A stretch of DNA of 64,000 nt from JBICHN01 sp043101845 (GTDB lineage: Bacteria > Planctomycetota > Phycisphaerae > Phycisphaerales > UBA5793): assembly GCA_043101845.1 (NCBI GenBank), contig JBICHN010000011.1, positions 1,178,001 to 1,242,000 on the forward strand, given 5' to 3'. The first letter of the stretch is position 1. Each line of letters opens with the position of its first letter. The position numbers were made by a program, and so were the translations under genes. Below the pieces are notes generated by a model that was not told the DNA's origin, made no database searches, and saw nothing but the letters and a program-made list of their open reading frames with translations. Shown here one piece after another: positions 35,630-43,606 of this stretch.

Positions 35630-36280
35630 TCAGGGGTTCGTCGATGATTGAATTTCTCGGATCCGGATGTTCCGCCAGCGGATGCGGCCCTGATCGCCGG
35701 AGTGCACCTGCAACGCGATGAAGCCGCGAGCGTCCATCGGGTCACGGAAGTCGGCGCAGGGCACACCATTTACCCAAGTCTGCAGGTGATCGCCAACGGC
35801 GCGAATCCGGTAGTCGTTCCAGCCTTCGAGGTTGAATGCGGCCCGGGCCTCCGGCTTGTCGTCGAGCGGCGCGAGCCAGCCGCGCCGGCCCTCGTCATAC
35901 ACACCGCCGGACCACGCGCGGGGCGAAGGATCGATTTCGCACTGGTAGCCGTACACGCGGCCGTCTTCCGGTCGCTGGTGCGACCGAAACTGCACCCCGC
36001 TGTTGCCGGGTACATCGAGCTTCACTTCGAGGCGGAGTTCAAAGTCATCGAACACGCGCTCGGTGCGGAGGAAGGTGTTCGGGCCAGGTCCCACCTCGCC
36101 GACAATGGCGCCGTCCTCGACGAAGTAGGTCGCGTCGCCCCCGACTTTCCGCCACCCGTCGAGTGATTCGCCATCGAAGAGCGGGATAAACGGGGCATGC
36201 TCCTCATCACCGAACTCTTTCGACGCTTGACATCCGACGGCCACAATGACGAGAAGCAACAGCCCGACGAGTTTCACCAT
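35630..36280 (-). CDS. DUF1080 lipoprotein (3-keto-disaccharide hydrolase-like)
   Basis: 216 residues. A lipoprotein signal (MVKLVGLLLLVIVAVGC, Cys at 17) precedes a DUF1080 domain: IPLFDGESLDGW, FELRLEVKLDVPGNSGVQFRSH, YGYQCEID and GFIALQVHSG, all diagnostic. The fold is a concanavalin-like beta sandwich. Some members hydrolyse 3-keto-glycosides; many planctomycetes have large families of these for sugar use. Expected to be anchored at the outer or inner membrane facing the periplasm. Confidence 0.9.
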   Translation of the reverse strand: MVKLVGLLLLVIVAVGCQASKEFGDEEHAPFIPLFDGESLDGWRKVGGDATYFVEDGAIVGEVGPGPNTFLRTERVFDDFELRLEVKLDVPGNSGVQFRSHQRPEDGRVYGYQCEIDPSPRAWSGGVYDEGRRGWLAPLDDKPEARAAFNLEGWNDYRIRAVGDHLQTWVNGVPCADFRDPMDARGFIALQVHSGDQGRIRWRNIRIREIQSSTNP

Positions 36281-36671
36281 GCCCGCATCCTAGCAGAATT
36301 CGAATCCCACGCGGGAAGCTTCAAAGGGCGCGGATCCACCGCGATTCGTTGTCTCTTGCGCCTCTCAGAGTGGTCAGTGACGGAGCGGCGTGGAGTTCGG
36401 ACAGACGCCAATAAAGCGGCTCGAAAAGCGAGAACGACGACGCGAAGTTCGCGTCGCCGTTCCCTGAATCGTCGAGCCGCCACGAGAAGTGACCAATGCC
36501 CGAAGGCTGCTGTGAGGATGTGTGTATCGTGCGGCTCGACGCTGGTTTGGTTCTCTTCGTGTCCTTGGCCTGGTTTGAGGAGGCCTGCGACGGGTCGCCG
36601 TCGCGAACTGGCGGTAGGCGTCCGCTGGTCGCAGGCCATCCCCAATGAATCCTGGGGCGCTTGTCGTGGTC
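36281..36671. other. Gene-free region with strong inverted repeats
   Basis: About 390 bases without a convincing gene; the open frames here are Arg-rich and have no family signature. Two structures stand out. A hairpin at 36432-36462 has arms CGACGCGAA and TTCGCGTCG at its core. A 10-bp perfect repeat GGCCTGCGAC (36582-36591) and GTCGCAGGCC (36628-36637) encloses a smaller CGCC/GGCG hairpin. A CCCCA/TGGGG repeat follows at about 36639-36657. It could be a structured RNA or the 3' region of the DUF7218-like gene. Confidence 0.4.
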
Positions 36672-36926
36672 TCAGTGATTTCGAAGCGCCCGGATGAGCT
36701 CCTTCTTCGTCATATCGGAGCGACCCTCGATGCCGATCTGTTTCGCCTTGTCGTAGAGGTCTTCCTTGGACCAGTCTTCGTACCTGGGCGAATGGCCACC
36801 GCGTTTGCCGGCCTCATGCCGGTCGGTGTTCGCGATGCGGGCCGCTTTCTCCTTGCTCATCCCCTTGTCACGGAGCGTTTCGTACTGCTCCTTGTCCTTG
36901 ATCGAGTTCATTCGCTTGTTCGGCAT
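36672..36926 (-). CDS. Small basic Rho-N/SAP-like protein (DUF7218-like)
   Basis: 84 residues: MPNKRMNSIKDKEQYETLRDKGMSKEKAARIANT, then SPRYEDWSKEDLYDKAKQIGIEGRSDMTKKELIRAL. The N-terminal half has the conserved pattern of small proteins often annotated as plasmid-stabilisation or DUF7218; the C-terminal 40 residues form a Rho-N/SAP-like helix-extended-helix that could bind nucleic acid. AAGGAG precedes the ATG. The glycine-zipper protein gene is just upstream on the same strand. Confidence 0.78.
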   Translation of the reverse strand: MPNKRMNSIKDKEQYETLRDKGMSKEKAARIANTDRHEAGKRGGHSPRYEDWSKEDLYDKAKQIGIEGRSDMTKKELIRALRNH

Positions 36927-36982
36927 GACCGTTCTCCTTGCGGTGGAGATCAGGCGTCAGGTCCCGCGGCGACACAAATTCG

Positions 36983-37483
36983 TCACCCGCGATTGACCGT
37001 CTTCGCATTCGAGTCGTCGAGGATCTCCTTCGCGTCCTTCGCGCGATCATCGTCGTCGATGTGCACGGCGACGAGGATGCCCCCGTTGTCGACATGCTCT
37101 TCGACGAGCTTCGCTTCATGCTCAGGAATGCCGAGACCGATGAGACCGCCGAGCGCGCCGCCGGTTCCGGCGCCGACCCCGGCGCCGGTCAGCGCTGCGA
37201 CGAGCGGTCCGACGACGACCACGCCCGCGCCACCCGTCAGGGCAAGGCCACCGACCGCAGTCAAACCGCCGACCAGGGCGCCGAGCGCGCCGCCCGCGGC
37301 GCCGCCGACACCAATGCCTTCAAGCGCCTTCGACTTGTTCTTGAGGTCGAAGTGCTGTGACTGGGTTTCCGACGACATGAGCACGCTGATTTCGTCGGGA
37401 TCGACTCCCGACGCGAGCAGGCGTTCGATCGCGCGACGGGCGACGATCGGGTCTTCGTAAATCGCGGTGTAAGTCTTTGACAT
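36983..37483 (-). CDS. Glycine-zipper protein with flavodoxin-like general-stress N-terminal motif
   Basis: 166 residues. The N-terminal part (YTAIYEDPIVARRAIERLLASGVDPDEISVLM) resembles the heat-induced YflT / general stress protein 17M motif. The middle (55-125) is a long Gly/Ala-rich glycine zipper (IGVGGAAGGALGALVGGL and GAGVGAGTGGALGGLIGLG) likely to insert in or cross a membrane. The C-terminal part (VDNGGILVAVHIDDDDRAKDAKEILDDSNA) repeats the general-stress style. Divergent from the cytochrome c gene across a region with repeated GTTCGT motifs. Confidence 0.78.
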   Translation of the reverse strand: MSKTYTAIYEDPIVARRAIERLLASGVDPDEISVLMSSETQSQHFDLKNKSKALEGIGVGGAAGGALGALVGGLTAVGGLALTGGAGVVVVGPLVAALTGAGVGAGTGGALGGLIGLGIPEHEAKLVEEHVDNGGILVAVHIDDDDRAKDAKEILDDSNAKTVNRG

Positions 37484-37499
37484 CGTGTCGCTCCATCCT

Positions 37500-37560
37500 G
37501 TTCGTTCACCGAGTAATCCGTTCGTCCCATTCCCCGGCCACCTAACTGTGAACGAACGGA
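37500..37560. promoter_or_regulatory. Cluster of GTTCGT/ACGAAC inverted motifs (candidate operator)
   Basis: GTTCGTTCAC (37500-37509) is the exact reverse complement of GTGAACGAAC (37548-37557). TCCGTTCGT (37517-37525) is the exact reverse complement of ACGAACGGA (37552-37560). One right-hand element thus mirrors two left-hand elements. They lie between two divergent genes, where a regulator could act on both. Confidence 0.4.
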
Positions 37561-37763
37561 ATGAACCGACTGTGAGATCGAGATGAATCGAGGCTCACCG
37601 ACTCGGGTAGCGAGGCGAGCTGACATGTCCGAATTTCCCGTTGACGGGGTGGAGCCGAATTGGCAGCGATCCGAATACCATCGCGGCATTTTCGACGGAC
37701 GACGATGGGTCCACGGAGGCGTGGGTCGTCGTGTCGAGCGAATCGCTAAAGGAGTGTTCAGCG

Positions 37764-38441
37764 ATGAGTCGCGTCAATGAGAAGCATGAATCGACCGTCG
37801 AGCGCGCGAATCGTCGCGCGTGGTTCGGCCTCACCGCAGCGGCAGGCGTCGGCATTCTGTTCGCGACCGCAGCCTCCATCGTGGGATGCCAGGAAGAGTC
37901 GGAGGATGACATCTCCATCAGTCCGGCGATGCTGCAGCCGAACCTGGCGGACCTCACTTCACCGGTCGCGCGGGGTGAGTACCTCGTTTCGACGATTGGA
38001 TGCAGCGACTGCCATACCCCGTTCAAGATGGGGCCGCACGGACTTGAGAAGGACTGGTCGCGGCTCTTGAGCGGGCATCCGGAGGACTTCGTCATGTCGG
38101 CGGCGCCGGTCATGCCCGAAGGCTGGCTCGGCGCCTTCACGGTGACGAACACCGCGTTCTCCGGCCCCTGGGGGATCAGTTACGCCGCGAACCTCACCCC
38201 CGATGTGCAGACCGGTCTCGGCATCTGGACGGAGGAGATGTTCGTCAACGCGATCCGCCAGGGTAAGCACATGGGGCTGTCGCGGACGATCATGCCTCCG
38301 ATGCCCTGGGAGTACTACTCGAAGTTGACGGACGAAGATCTGCGGGCGATCTACGCGTATCTTCGCACCATCCCCGCCGTCGAGAACGATGTCCCCGAAT
38401 ACCAGCCGCCGTATGACCCCGAGGATCATCCGTACGGCTGA
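37764..38441 (+). CDS. Exported c-type cytochrome (single CxxCH), probable lipoprotein
   Basis: 225 residues from the ATG at 37764, which has AAAGGAG 9 bases upstream. A signal with a lipobox-like ASIVGC lies at about 30-40 after a long charged start. One haem site CSDCH follows, with distal candidates in the methionine-rich LSRTIMPPMPWEYYS; the end reads LTDEDLRAIYAYLRTIPAVEN, typical of class I cytochrome c domains. It resembles cytochromes found with dehydrogenases, but none is next to it. An electron-carrier role in the periplasm is inferred. Confidence 0.85.
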   Translation: MSRVNEKHESTVERANRRAWFGLTAAAGVGILFATAASIVGCQEESEDDISISPAMLQPNLADLTSPVARGEYLVSTIGCSDCHTPFKMGPHGLEKDWSRLLSGHPEDFVMSAAPVMPEGWLGAFTVTNTAFSGPWGISYAANLTPDVQTGLGIWTEEMFVNAIRQGKHMGLSRTIMPPMPWEYYSKLTDEDLRAIYAYLRTIPAVENDVPEYQPPYDPEDHPYG

Positions 38442-38475
38442 GCCGGGCGCGAAGCGAAACGAGACGATTGAATCA

Positions 38476-38507
38476 GACCGGCCGCGCGAGGTGTCGCGCG
38501 GCCGGTC
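38476..38507. terminator. Hairpin between convergent cytochrome and peptidase genes
   Basis: GACCGGCCGCGCGA (38476-38489) pairs perfectly over 14 bp with TCGCGCGGCCGGTC (38494-38507) around GGTG. Neither side has a U tract, but its place between two convergent genes suggests a shared transcription stop. Confidence 0.55.
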
Positions 38508-38522
38508 GTCATTCTCGGGGGG

Positions 38523-40406
38523 TTACGCCGGCGTCGCAACCTTGAGCGAGTCGATCCAGCCGGCGAACTCGCGTGAGCCATTGTTGAAGTCGTTTCCCTT
38601 GATCCGCGTGACCGTGTCGTCGCCGTGAACGACTTCAATGGTGGCGTTCAGCGTGATCGCGTCTTCAAACGACGGAATGGTCGATGCGCGTTCGAGACTC
38701 TGTTTCGCCAGTTCGACCATCTCATCGGCGGTTCGATTGACTTCCTCGGCGTACGCCGCGGCGCACAGCGACTCACCAGTGAGGCCTTTGACAAGATCGC
38801 TGCAGCGCCGGCTGTTCCCCGGACGCCAGTAGTGCGTCCGGAGGTCAGGACCGATCTTCGGGTTGTCGAGCAGGTAACCGTCGCGCTCGAGGAAGAATCG
38901 CCGGGTCTGGTACACGCCCATCTGGGCCATGACATAGCCATGGTAATAGGCGCTGCTCTCACCTGAAAGGAGATGCGGCACGCTCAGGATCGGACGAGGG
39001 CTTCCGGCGTCGAGGAAGAGAAGCTCGCGCTCGACCTCGCGGAGTTTCTCGAGGACCCGCTCGGGCGTGAGGTCATCCTCGGACATCTCGTACAAGGCGC
39101 GTTCACCGTAGCACACGGCGAGCATCGCCCGCGCGCCCCAGGCCGCATACGGCTGAGTCGCGCGAATGCCCTTCTCGATGAGTTCCCACGGCATGGCTTC
39201 GCCGCTCGTCGTGCGGGCGTAGCGCGCCTGCCAGTCCGCATCATCGAGCAGACTGTCGAGAAACATGCTTTGAATCTCGGCGAAGGCGACCGAAGTCGGC
39301 GCGAACTCCTGGCCGAAACACGGCGCCGGCATGTCAATGTTCGCGAAGTGCGCGGCGTGGCCGCCCTCGTGGAAGAGCGTCGCCATCGCGCGTCGGCCTG
39401 ATCCAATCATGCCCGGGATCGCGTTCGCAGTGAAATGAATCCGCGCGTGATGACGCTTGCCGTGTTCACGCCACGCGACCTCCGGACCGTGCATGAATCC
39501 GTTCTCGTACTTCCCATCCCGGTCGACGAGATCGAGCTTCATCGTGGCGCGATCGAAGTCGATTCCGAGCGCCGCGAATGATCGCCCCCAGCGTTCGAGC
39601 GCCGACTCGAACGGGAAGTAGGGATCCTGCTCGCGCGTGACATCACCTGCCGTGAGGTACTTGATGTTCCACGGCGTGACCTGCGCAGCGCCATGTGCGG
39701 CTCTCAATTCCTCGATCGCGCGCCGACCGGCGTCACGCGTTTTTTCCTCGAGCTCATCGAGCAGTTCGAAGATGGCGCGCTTCGGCATCCCCTCGGTGCG
39801 CTTGACCTTCCAGTCGTAGTAATCCTCGCCGCCGAGCATGCGGCCGAGTTGGTTGCGCTTCTTGACGATCTGGACGAAGCCGTGATCGAGGACAAACGGC
39901 TCAATCGAGCGCAGACCGTCCCACGCGGCCCGCCGGAGGCGCTCGTCGGACTCGCTTACGAGCATCGTGCCCAGCTTGACGCTGCTCGCCTTGACGAATC
40001 CGTCGTCCGGATGTTCGTAACCGAGCTCCATGGCGCCGCGCTTTCGAGCGAGCGCGCCCTCGTCGTTGATGATCTCCTCCCCGAGCGCCCGCGCCTCGGC
40101 GGAGTCGATCACATTCGCGGCAAAGGTGGCTTCCCAGCCCCGCATGGCGACGAGGTCCTCGTCGCCGATCGTGGCGCCCTTCGCTCCGGCCGCGGCGATC
40201 GCATTGCGAACCTGGGCGAGACGCTCGGGGTCCTGCATAAAGCGCTGAAGGGCGATCTCCCGTCGGTCGAGTTCCGCTCGCGCGGCGTCCGCGTCCTCGC
40301 CGAGCCCCATGTACGAAACCCAGAACGCGTCTTCCTTCGCCGTATGCAGGGCGGCGTATTCGCGATTCAACTCATCGACGAAGCGACGATAATCGTCGGC
40401 GGTCAT
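38523..40406 (-). CDS. M3/M2-type zinc metallopeptidase
   Basis: 627 residues. The zinc site is TLFHEGGHAAHFAN (HEGGH at about 346-350), with the downstream Glu probably in SVAFAEIQSMFLD, as in thermolysin-like gluzincins of the M3 (oligopeptidase F) and M2 type. Most of the protein is helical, as in that fold. There is no signal peptide, so it is probably a cytoplasmic oligopeptidase. M3 against M2 cannot be settled by eye. It is divergent from a TetR-type regulator gene 160 bases away. Confidence 0.82.
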   Translation of the reverse strand: MTADDYRRFVDELNREYAALHTAKEDAFWVSYMGLGEDADAARAELDRREIALQRFMQDPERLAQVRNAIAAAGAKGATIGDEDLVAMRGWEATFAANVIDSAEARALGEEIINDEGALARKRGAMELGYEHPDDGFVKASSVKLGTMLVSESDERLRRAAWDGLRSIEPFVLDHGFVQIVKKRNQLGRMLGGEDYYDWKVKRTEGMPKRAIFELLDELEEKTRDAGRRAIEELRAAHGAAQVTPWNIKYLTAGDVTREQDPYFPFESALERWGRSFAALGIDFDRATMKLDLVDRDGKYENGFMHGPEVAWREHGKRHHARIHFTANAIPGMIGSGRRAMATLFHEGGHAAHFANIDMPAPCFGQEFAPTSVAFAEIQSMFLDSLLDDADWQARYARTTSGEAMPWELIEKGIRATQPYAAWGARAMLAVCYGERALYEMSEDDLTPERVLEKLREVERELLFLDAGSPRPILSVPHLLSGESSAYYHGYVMAQMGVYQTRRFFLERDGYLLDNPKIGPDLRTHYWRPGNSRRCSDLVKGLTGESLCAAAYAEEVNRTADEMVELAKQSLERASTIPSFEDAITLNATIEVVHGDDTVTRIKGNDFNNGSREFAGWIDSLKVATPA

Positions 40407-40511
40407 GCTCTTCTCCCGGCTCGAGTGAGCCAGAGCCTAGCCCCGGCCTCGCCAAACGGCGCGGCGTTAAGCGATGGTCCGCCGGTTGAACGAGCGCTCA
40501 AATAAATGCGT

Positions 40512-40535
40512 CGGACAGTCCGTTTGGCCTTGACA
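40512..40535 (+). promoter_or_regulatory. Palindrome and -35-like element before the tetR-type gene
   Basis: CGGAC-A-GTCCG (40512-40522) is a perfect 5-bp-arm palindrome, and TTGACA is at 40530-40535, with only a weak -10 candidate downstream. Placed between divergent genes, the palindrome could be a TetR-family operator. Confidence 0.35.
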
Positions 40536-40567
40536 GATCGCCGTTAAACCGCGATCTTCGTACTGAC

Positions 40568-41257
40568 TTGAATGATCACTCAACTCAATCCGTCGATCGC
40601 AAGATCGAATCGGCGCCGGCCGACCGGTCGCCCTCGGCGGGGCAGGACACCCGGGCGCGCCTTATCGAGGCCGCGATGAACCTGTTCGTTCAGCAGGGCT
40701 ATCACGCCACCGGCGTCGCACAGATCCTGAAGGCCGCAAATGCCCGCAGCGGAAGCCTGTACCACTACTTTCCGACGAAGGAGGATCTTCTCCTCGCCGT
40801 CCTCGAGGAGTACAAGGTCCTGCTCTATCCGATCATCATGGATCCGGTCTTCGAACGGGTAAGCGACCCGATCGAGCGCGTCTTCGGCGTGCTCGACAGC
40901 TATCGCCGCATGCTCACGGAGACAGGGTGCCGGATGGGATGTCCGATCGGCAACCTCGCGCTCGAACTCAGCGACAGCCATCCGGCGGCGCGTCGGCTCC
41001 TCGTCGACAACTTCGATGGATGGAAGCGCGCCGTCGAGTCCTGTCTCGAGGCAGCGCGGGACCGGCTGCCGGAGGGTGTCGATCCGGAATCCCTCAGCGC
41101 GTTCGTCCTCACCGTCATGGAGGGCGGCATGATGCAGGCGAAGACCTACAAGTCGATCGAACCGTTCGAAGAAGCCGTCGCCCTTCTCCGCGACTATTTC
41201 GATCGACTGCTCGCGGACGGAACCGACTGGTCCGTGCCCCGGGCGAATCGAGAGTGA
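40568..41257 (+). CDS. TetR/AcrR-family transcriptional regulator
   Basis: 229 residues from a TTG at 40568; no better start is seen. The N-terminal HTH reads TRARLIEAAMNLFVQQGYHATGVAQILKAANARSGSLYHYFPTKEDLL, a textbook TetR domain at about 28-75. The ligand domain carries ETGCRMGCPIGNLALE, as in LmrA/YxaF-like regulators (TetR_C_13-type). It probably represses itself or a neighbour and releases DNA on ligand binding. The DUF1761 gene starts 67 bases downstream. Confidence 0.9.
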   Translation: MNDHSTQSVDRKIESAPADRSPSAGQDTRARLIEAAMNLFVQQGYHATGVAQILKAANARSGSLYHYFPTKEDLLLAVLEEYKVLLYPIIMDPVFERVSDPIERVFGVLDSYRRMLTETGCRMGCPIGNLALELSDSHPAARRLLVDNFDGWKRAVESCLEAARDRLPEGVDPESLSAFVLTVMEGGMMQAKTYKSIEPFEEAVALLRDYFDRLLADGTDWSVPRANRE

Positions 41258-41324
41258 TCCACGCCGGACGGTGGCGCCGGCGAACCACCCGCACGCAAGT
41301 GCAGACGAAGCGAAGGAGCGAGTC

Positions 41325-41747
41325 GTGATATTCAACCTGGCGGAATTGAACTGGCTGGCGATCGGGGCCGCGGCGCTCGCGTCGTTTCTCATCGGCGGCG
41401 TGTGGTATGGCGCGGTGTTCTCCGCGGCGTGGGCGCGCCTGTATGGATACGACGACGCTCGACTCCAGTCAATGGCGTCAACCCAGGCGATGGCGTTCGG
41501 TCTCTTCTTCGTCGCCGATCTGCTCGCGGCGTTCGTCTTCGCGATTCTTTTTATGAACCTCGCCGGAGAACAGACGCTGACGAACGCGTTCGCCCTCGCC
41601 GGATTGCTCTGGGTCGGTGTCGGCGCCGCGAACGCCCTTCAACAGAAGGCGGCGCATCGGCTTTCGCCGGCGACCTTCGCGATGGACGCCGGGCATCATC
41701 TGCTGTCATTGCTCGCCATCGCCGCCGTGATCGGCGCCTGGCGGTAA
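41325..41747 (+). CDS. DUF1761-family membrane protein
   Basis: 140 residues from the GTG at 41325, with AAGGAG 7 bases upstream. Four hydrophobic helices are visible. ELNWLAIGAAALASFLIGGVWYGAVFS, then AWARLYGYDD, and ANALQQKAAHRLSPATFAMDAGHHLLSLLAIAAVIG fit DUF1761. The function of the family is unknown. It lies directly between a TetR regulator and a START-like protein on the same strand, and the three may be an operon. Confidence 0.85.
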   Translation: MIFNLAELNWLAIGAAALASFLIGGVWYGAVFSAAWARLYGYDDARLQSMASTQAMAFGLFFVADLLAAFVFAILFMNLAGEQTLTNAFALAGLLWVGVGAANALQQKAAHRLSPATFAMDAGHHLLSLLAIAAVIGAWR

Positions 41748-41796
41748 CTGTCAATTTCGAACGACCGGGACTCGGACCCACGAAAGTGAGTTCTGC

Positions 41797-42822
41797 ATGC
41801 GCCGCTTCTCCGTTCTCCTCTCCGCATTGATCGGCCTCTTCTCCAGCGCCATCGCGCTTGGGCAACCGCTTCGCCACGAGGCGATTCTTCATGCGTCCCC
41901 CGCCGAAGTGTGGCGCGCCTTCAGCGAGGTCGACGAGATCATCACCTGGATGGTTCCGAAGGCGGAGATCGATCTCCGCATCGGGGGATATCTCAAGACG
42001 AGCTACGACGCCGACGCCGATCTCGACGGACCGAAGTCGATCGAGCATCGCATTCTTGCGTTCGAGCCGGGCCGCATGCTCGCGATGCAGGTGGTTCGAG
42101 CGCCAGCGGACTTCCCGTTCCCGAATGCGATCAAGCACACCTGGACGGTCATCCGCCTCGAGCCGGTCGGCGCCGAGAGCACCCGCGTCGTCGTGACCGG
42201 GCTCGGCTATACCGAGTCAGAAGAATCGCAGCGGATGCGGGAGTTTTTCGTCGCGGGAAACGAATGGACGATGGATCAGCTCCGCAAGAAGTTCGCCCGG
42301 ATCGGGGAGGAGGAGCCCGCGGGCGATCCCATGGAGATCCTGGGCCGTCTCGTCGGTGGCGCATGGATTCATGACGGCGAGATGCCCAATGGCGCCCGGA
42401 TCCGTGTACGGAATGTCATCAAGGCCGGACTTGGAGGCCACGGACTCGTGAGCGAGGGCTGGCTCGGGTTTGACGGCCCGATCGGGCATCACTCGTCAAC
42501 GATCGTGGCGCGCGACGCCTCACTCGTCGAGCCCGATCAGCCGGCGCCCGTCCGCTTCACGAATGTCAGCGGGAGCGGGGCCACGGCCACTGGTCTCATC
42601 CGCGCGACCGGCCCCGACACCGTAGAGTGGGACTGGTACGAGGCCGGCGCCTCCGGGGAGCGGGTTTCGTATCTCATCTCCATGCGATTCACCGGACCCG
42701 ACGCGTACACCATGGTCATGCTCGGACCACCGGAGCGCGTCGGCGACGACCTCGCGCGGCCGGAGCTCATGACCGTCGACTACGACCGCATGGAGGAGGC
42801 GCCCGCGCACTTCTTCCCGTAA
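41797..42822 (+). CDS. Exported SRPBCC/AHSA1-like protein with second domain
   Basis: 341 residues. A signal peptide ends near IALGQ (about residue 22). Residues 25-165 are an AHSA1/START-like domain: HEAILHASPAEVWRAFSEVDEIITWMVPKAEIDLRIGGYLKTS, the standard opening of activator-of-Hsp90 ATPase homologue-like folds, which bind hydrophobic ligands. The second domain (180-340; MEILGRLVGGAWIHDGEMPNGAR) recalls DUF1579-like beta-rich proteins. An exported START-like protein is uncommon but known. Substrate unknown. Confidence 0.78.
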   Translation: MRRFSVLLSALIGLFSSAIALGQPLRHEAILHASPAEVWRAFSEVDEIITWMVPKAEIDLRIGGYLKTSYDADADLDGPKSIEHRILAFEPGRMLAMQVVRAPADFPFPNAIKHTWTVIRLEPVGAESTRVVVTGLGYTESEESQRMREFFVAGNEWTMDQLRKKFARIGEEEPAGDPMEILGRLVGGAWIHDGEMPNGARIRVRNVIKAGLGGHGLVSEGWLGFDGPIGHHSSTIVARDASLVEPDQPAPVRFTNVSGSGATATGLIRATGPDTVEWDWYEAGASGERVSYLISMRFTGPDAYTMVMLGPPERVGDDLARPELMTVDYDRMEEAPAHFFP

Positions 42823-42840
42823 GACCGTTTGCAATCCTCG

Positions 42841-43446
42841 TCAGGCGACCCGTCGGGCATGGCTCCAGAAGTCGACAATCCGGACGATCGATCGACGGAA
42901 CTCGTCAAGATTCGTCGACTTGGCGACGAATGCGTTTGCTCCCGCGGCGAGGCACGGCTTCACCGTCTGGTCCGCGTCGGCGCACGAAAGCACAACCACC
43001 GGGGTCGTGCGCAGACGCTCGGACTCGCGTAACCGCTCGAGCACTCTCAGGCCTGATCCATCCGGCAGGTTGAGATCGAGCAGCACGAGGTCGGGTTTCT
43101 CGACTTCATCCTCATCGCACCGATCGAGGTGTTCAATCGCCTCGGCGCCGGTCTGCAACTCCGCGACCTGCGAGGCGCCGGCGTCCCGCAGGATTCGGCG
43201 AATGATCTTCTGATGAGCCGGGTTGTCCTCGACGAGGGCGACACGGAGGGACGACATGCCCTCGCAGGGATCCTGCCGGCGTCCGTCGCGCACGAACGCT
43301 TCGAGTTCCTCACGCCAGATCGGGACATCACGAGGGGCGTCGATACCGAGTCGAACCCGGCCACGCCCAACGATCTCGACGACCCGAACCTTGATATGGT
43401 CACCGATGCACACCCCTTTGTTGAGTGTGCGCTCGAGTATCAGCAT
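42841..43446 (-). CDS. CsrA-receiver fusion protein
   Basis: 201 residues in one frame. Residues 1-52 are a full CsrA domain: MLILERTLNKGVCIGDHIKVRVVEIV, VRLGIDAPRDVPIWREE, keeping Arg6 and Arg45, the counterparts of the RNA-binding residues R6 and R44 of E. coli CsrA. A linker of about 12 residues leads to a CheY-like receiver (66-195) with acidic pair E73-D74, phosphoacceptor D124 in VLLDLNLPDGSG, Ser154 in place of the switch Thr/Ser, and K176. An internal ATG (codon 64) could also give a free receiver. CsrA binds GGA-containing hairpins to control translation; the receiver suggests control by phosphorylation. Convergent with the START-like gene, divergent from a kinase. Confidence 0.88.
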   Translation of the reverse strand: MLILERTLNKGVCIGDHIKVRVVEIVGRGRVRLGIDAPRDVPIWREELEAFVRDGRRQDPCEGMSSLRVALVEDNPAHQKIIRRILRDAGASQVAELQTGAEAIEHLDRCDEDEVEKPDLVLLDLNLPDGSGLRVLERLRESERLRTTPVVVLSCADADQTVKPCLAAGANAFVAKSTNLDEFRRSIVRIVDFWSHARRVA

Positions 43447-43465
43447 CGTCGGCCTCCTGCCGACG
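43447..43465 (-). promoter_or_regulatory. Hairpin holding the Shine-Dalgarno of the csrA-receiver gene
   Basis: On the minus strand, CGTCGGC pairs perfectly with GCCGACG around the loop AGGAG, and the ATG follows at once. The loop and the next G form the ribosome site AGGAGG, six bases from the start. A GGA in a hairpin loop over the ribosome site is the typical CsrA target, so autoregulation is likely. Confidence 0.7.
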
Positions 43466-43489
43466 GATCACGCAGGCCTCAGTCCTACA

Positions 43490-43518
43490 ACTATACTGGT
43501 GTGGGAGGCGACGCCAAA
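43490..43518 (-). promoter_or_regulatory. Candidate sigma70 promoter of the csrA-receiver gene
   Basis: On the minus strand TTTGGC (43518-43513) and TATAGT (43495-43490) are 17 bases apart. Transcription would start near 43483 and give a leader of about 37 bases that contains the Shine-Dalgarno hairpin. Confidence 0.5.
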
Positions 43519-43606
43519 CCCGGCGTTGAAAGATGAAACGAACTTCGCGCGAGGATCGCGCCAGTCCCGGAAGTTCGCACACGCCACAACGGAATCGGGG
43601 CGGGAC

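Noticed and set aside
36293..36310. TTCGAATCCC sequence resembling a tRNA T-loop
   Set aside because: No matching acceptor stem, anticodon arm or T-stem around it on either strand.
36274..36645. 123-codon minus-strand frame
   Set aside because: No family, Arg-rich, no ribosome site; it lies over inverted repeats. Kept only as gene-free region.
42841..43255. The receiver domain as a separate gene starting at the internal ATG
   Set aside because: Possible as a second product, but the ATG has no strong ribosome site and the CsrA part is in frame without a stop, so the fusion is the simpler reading.
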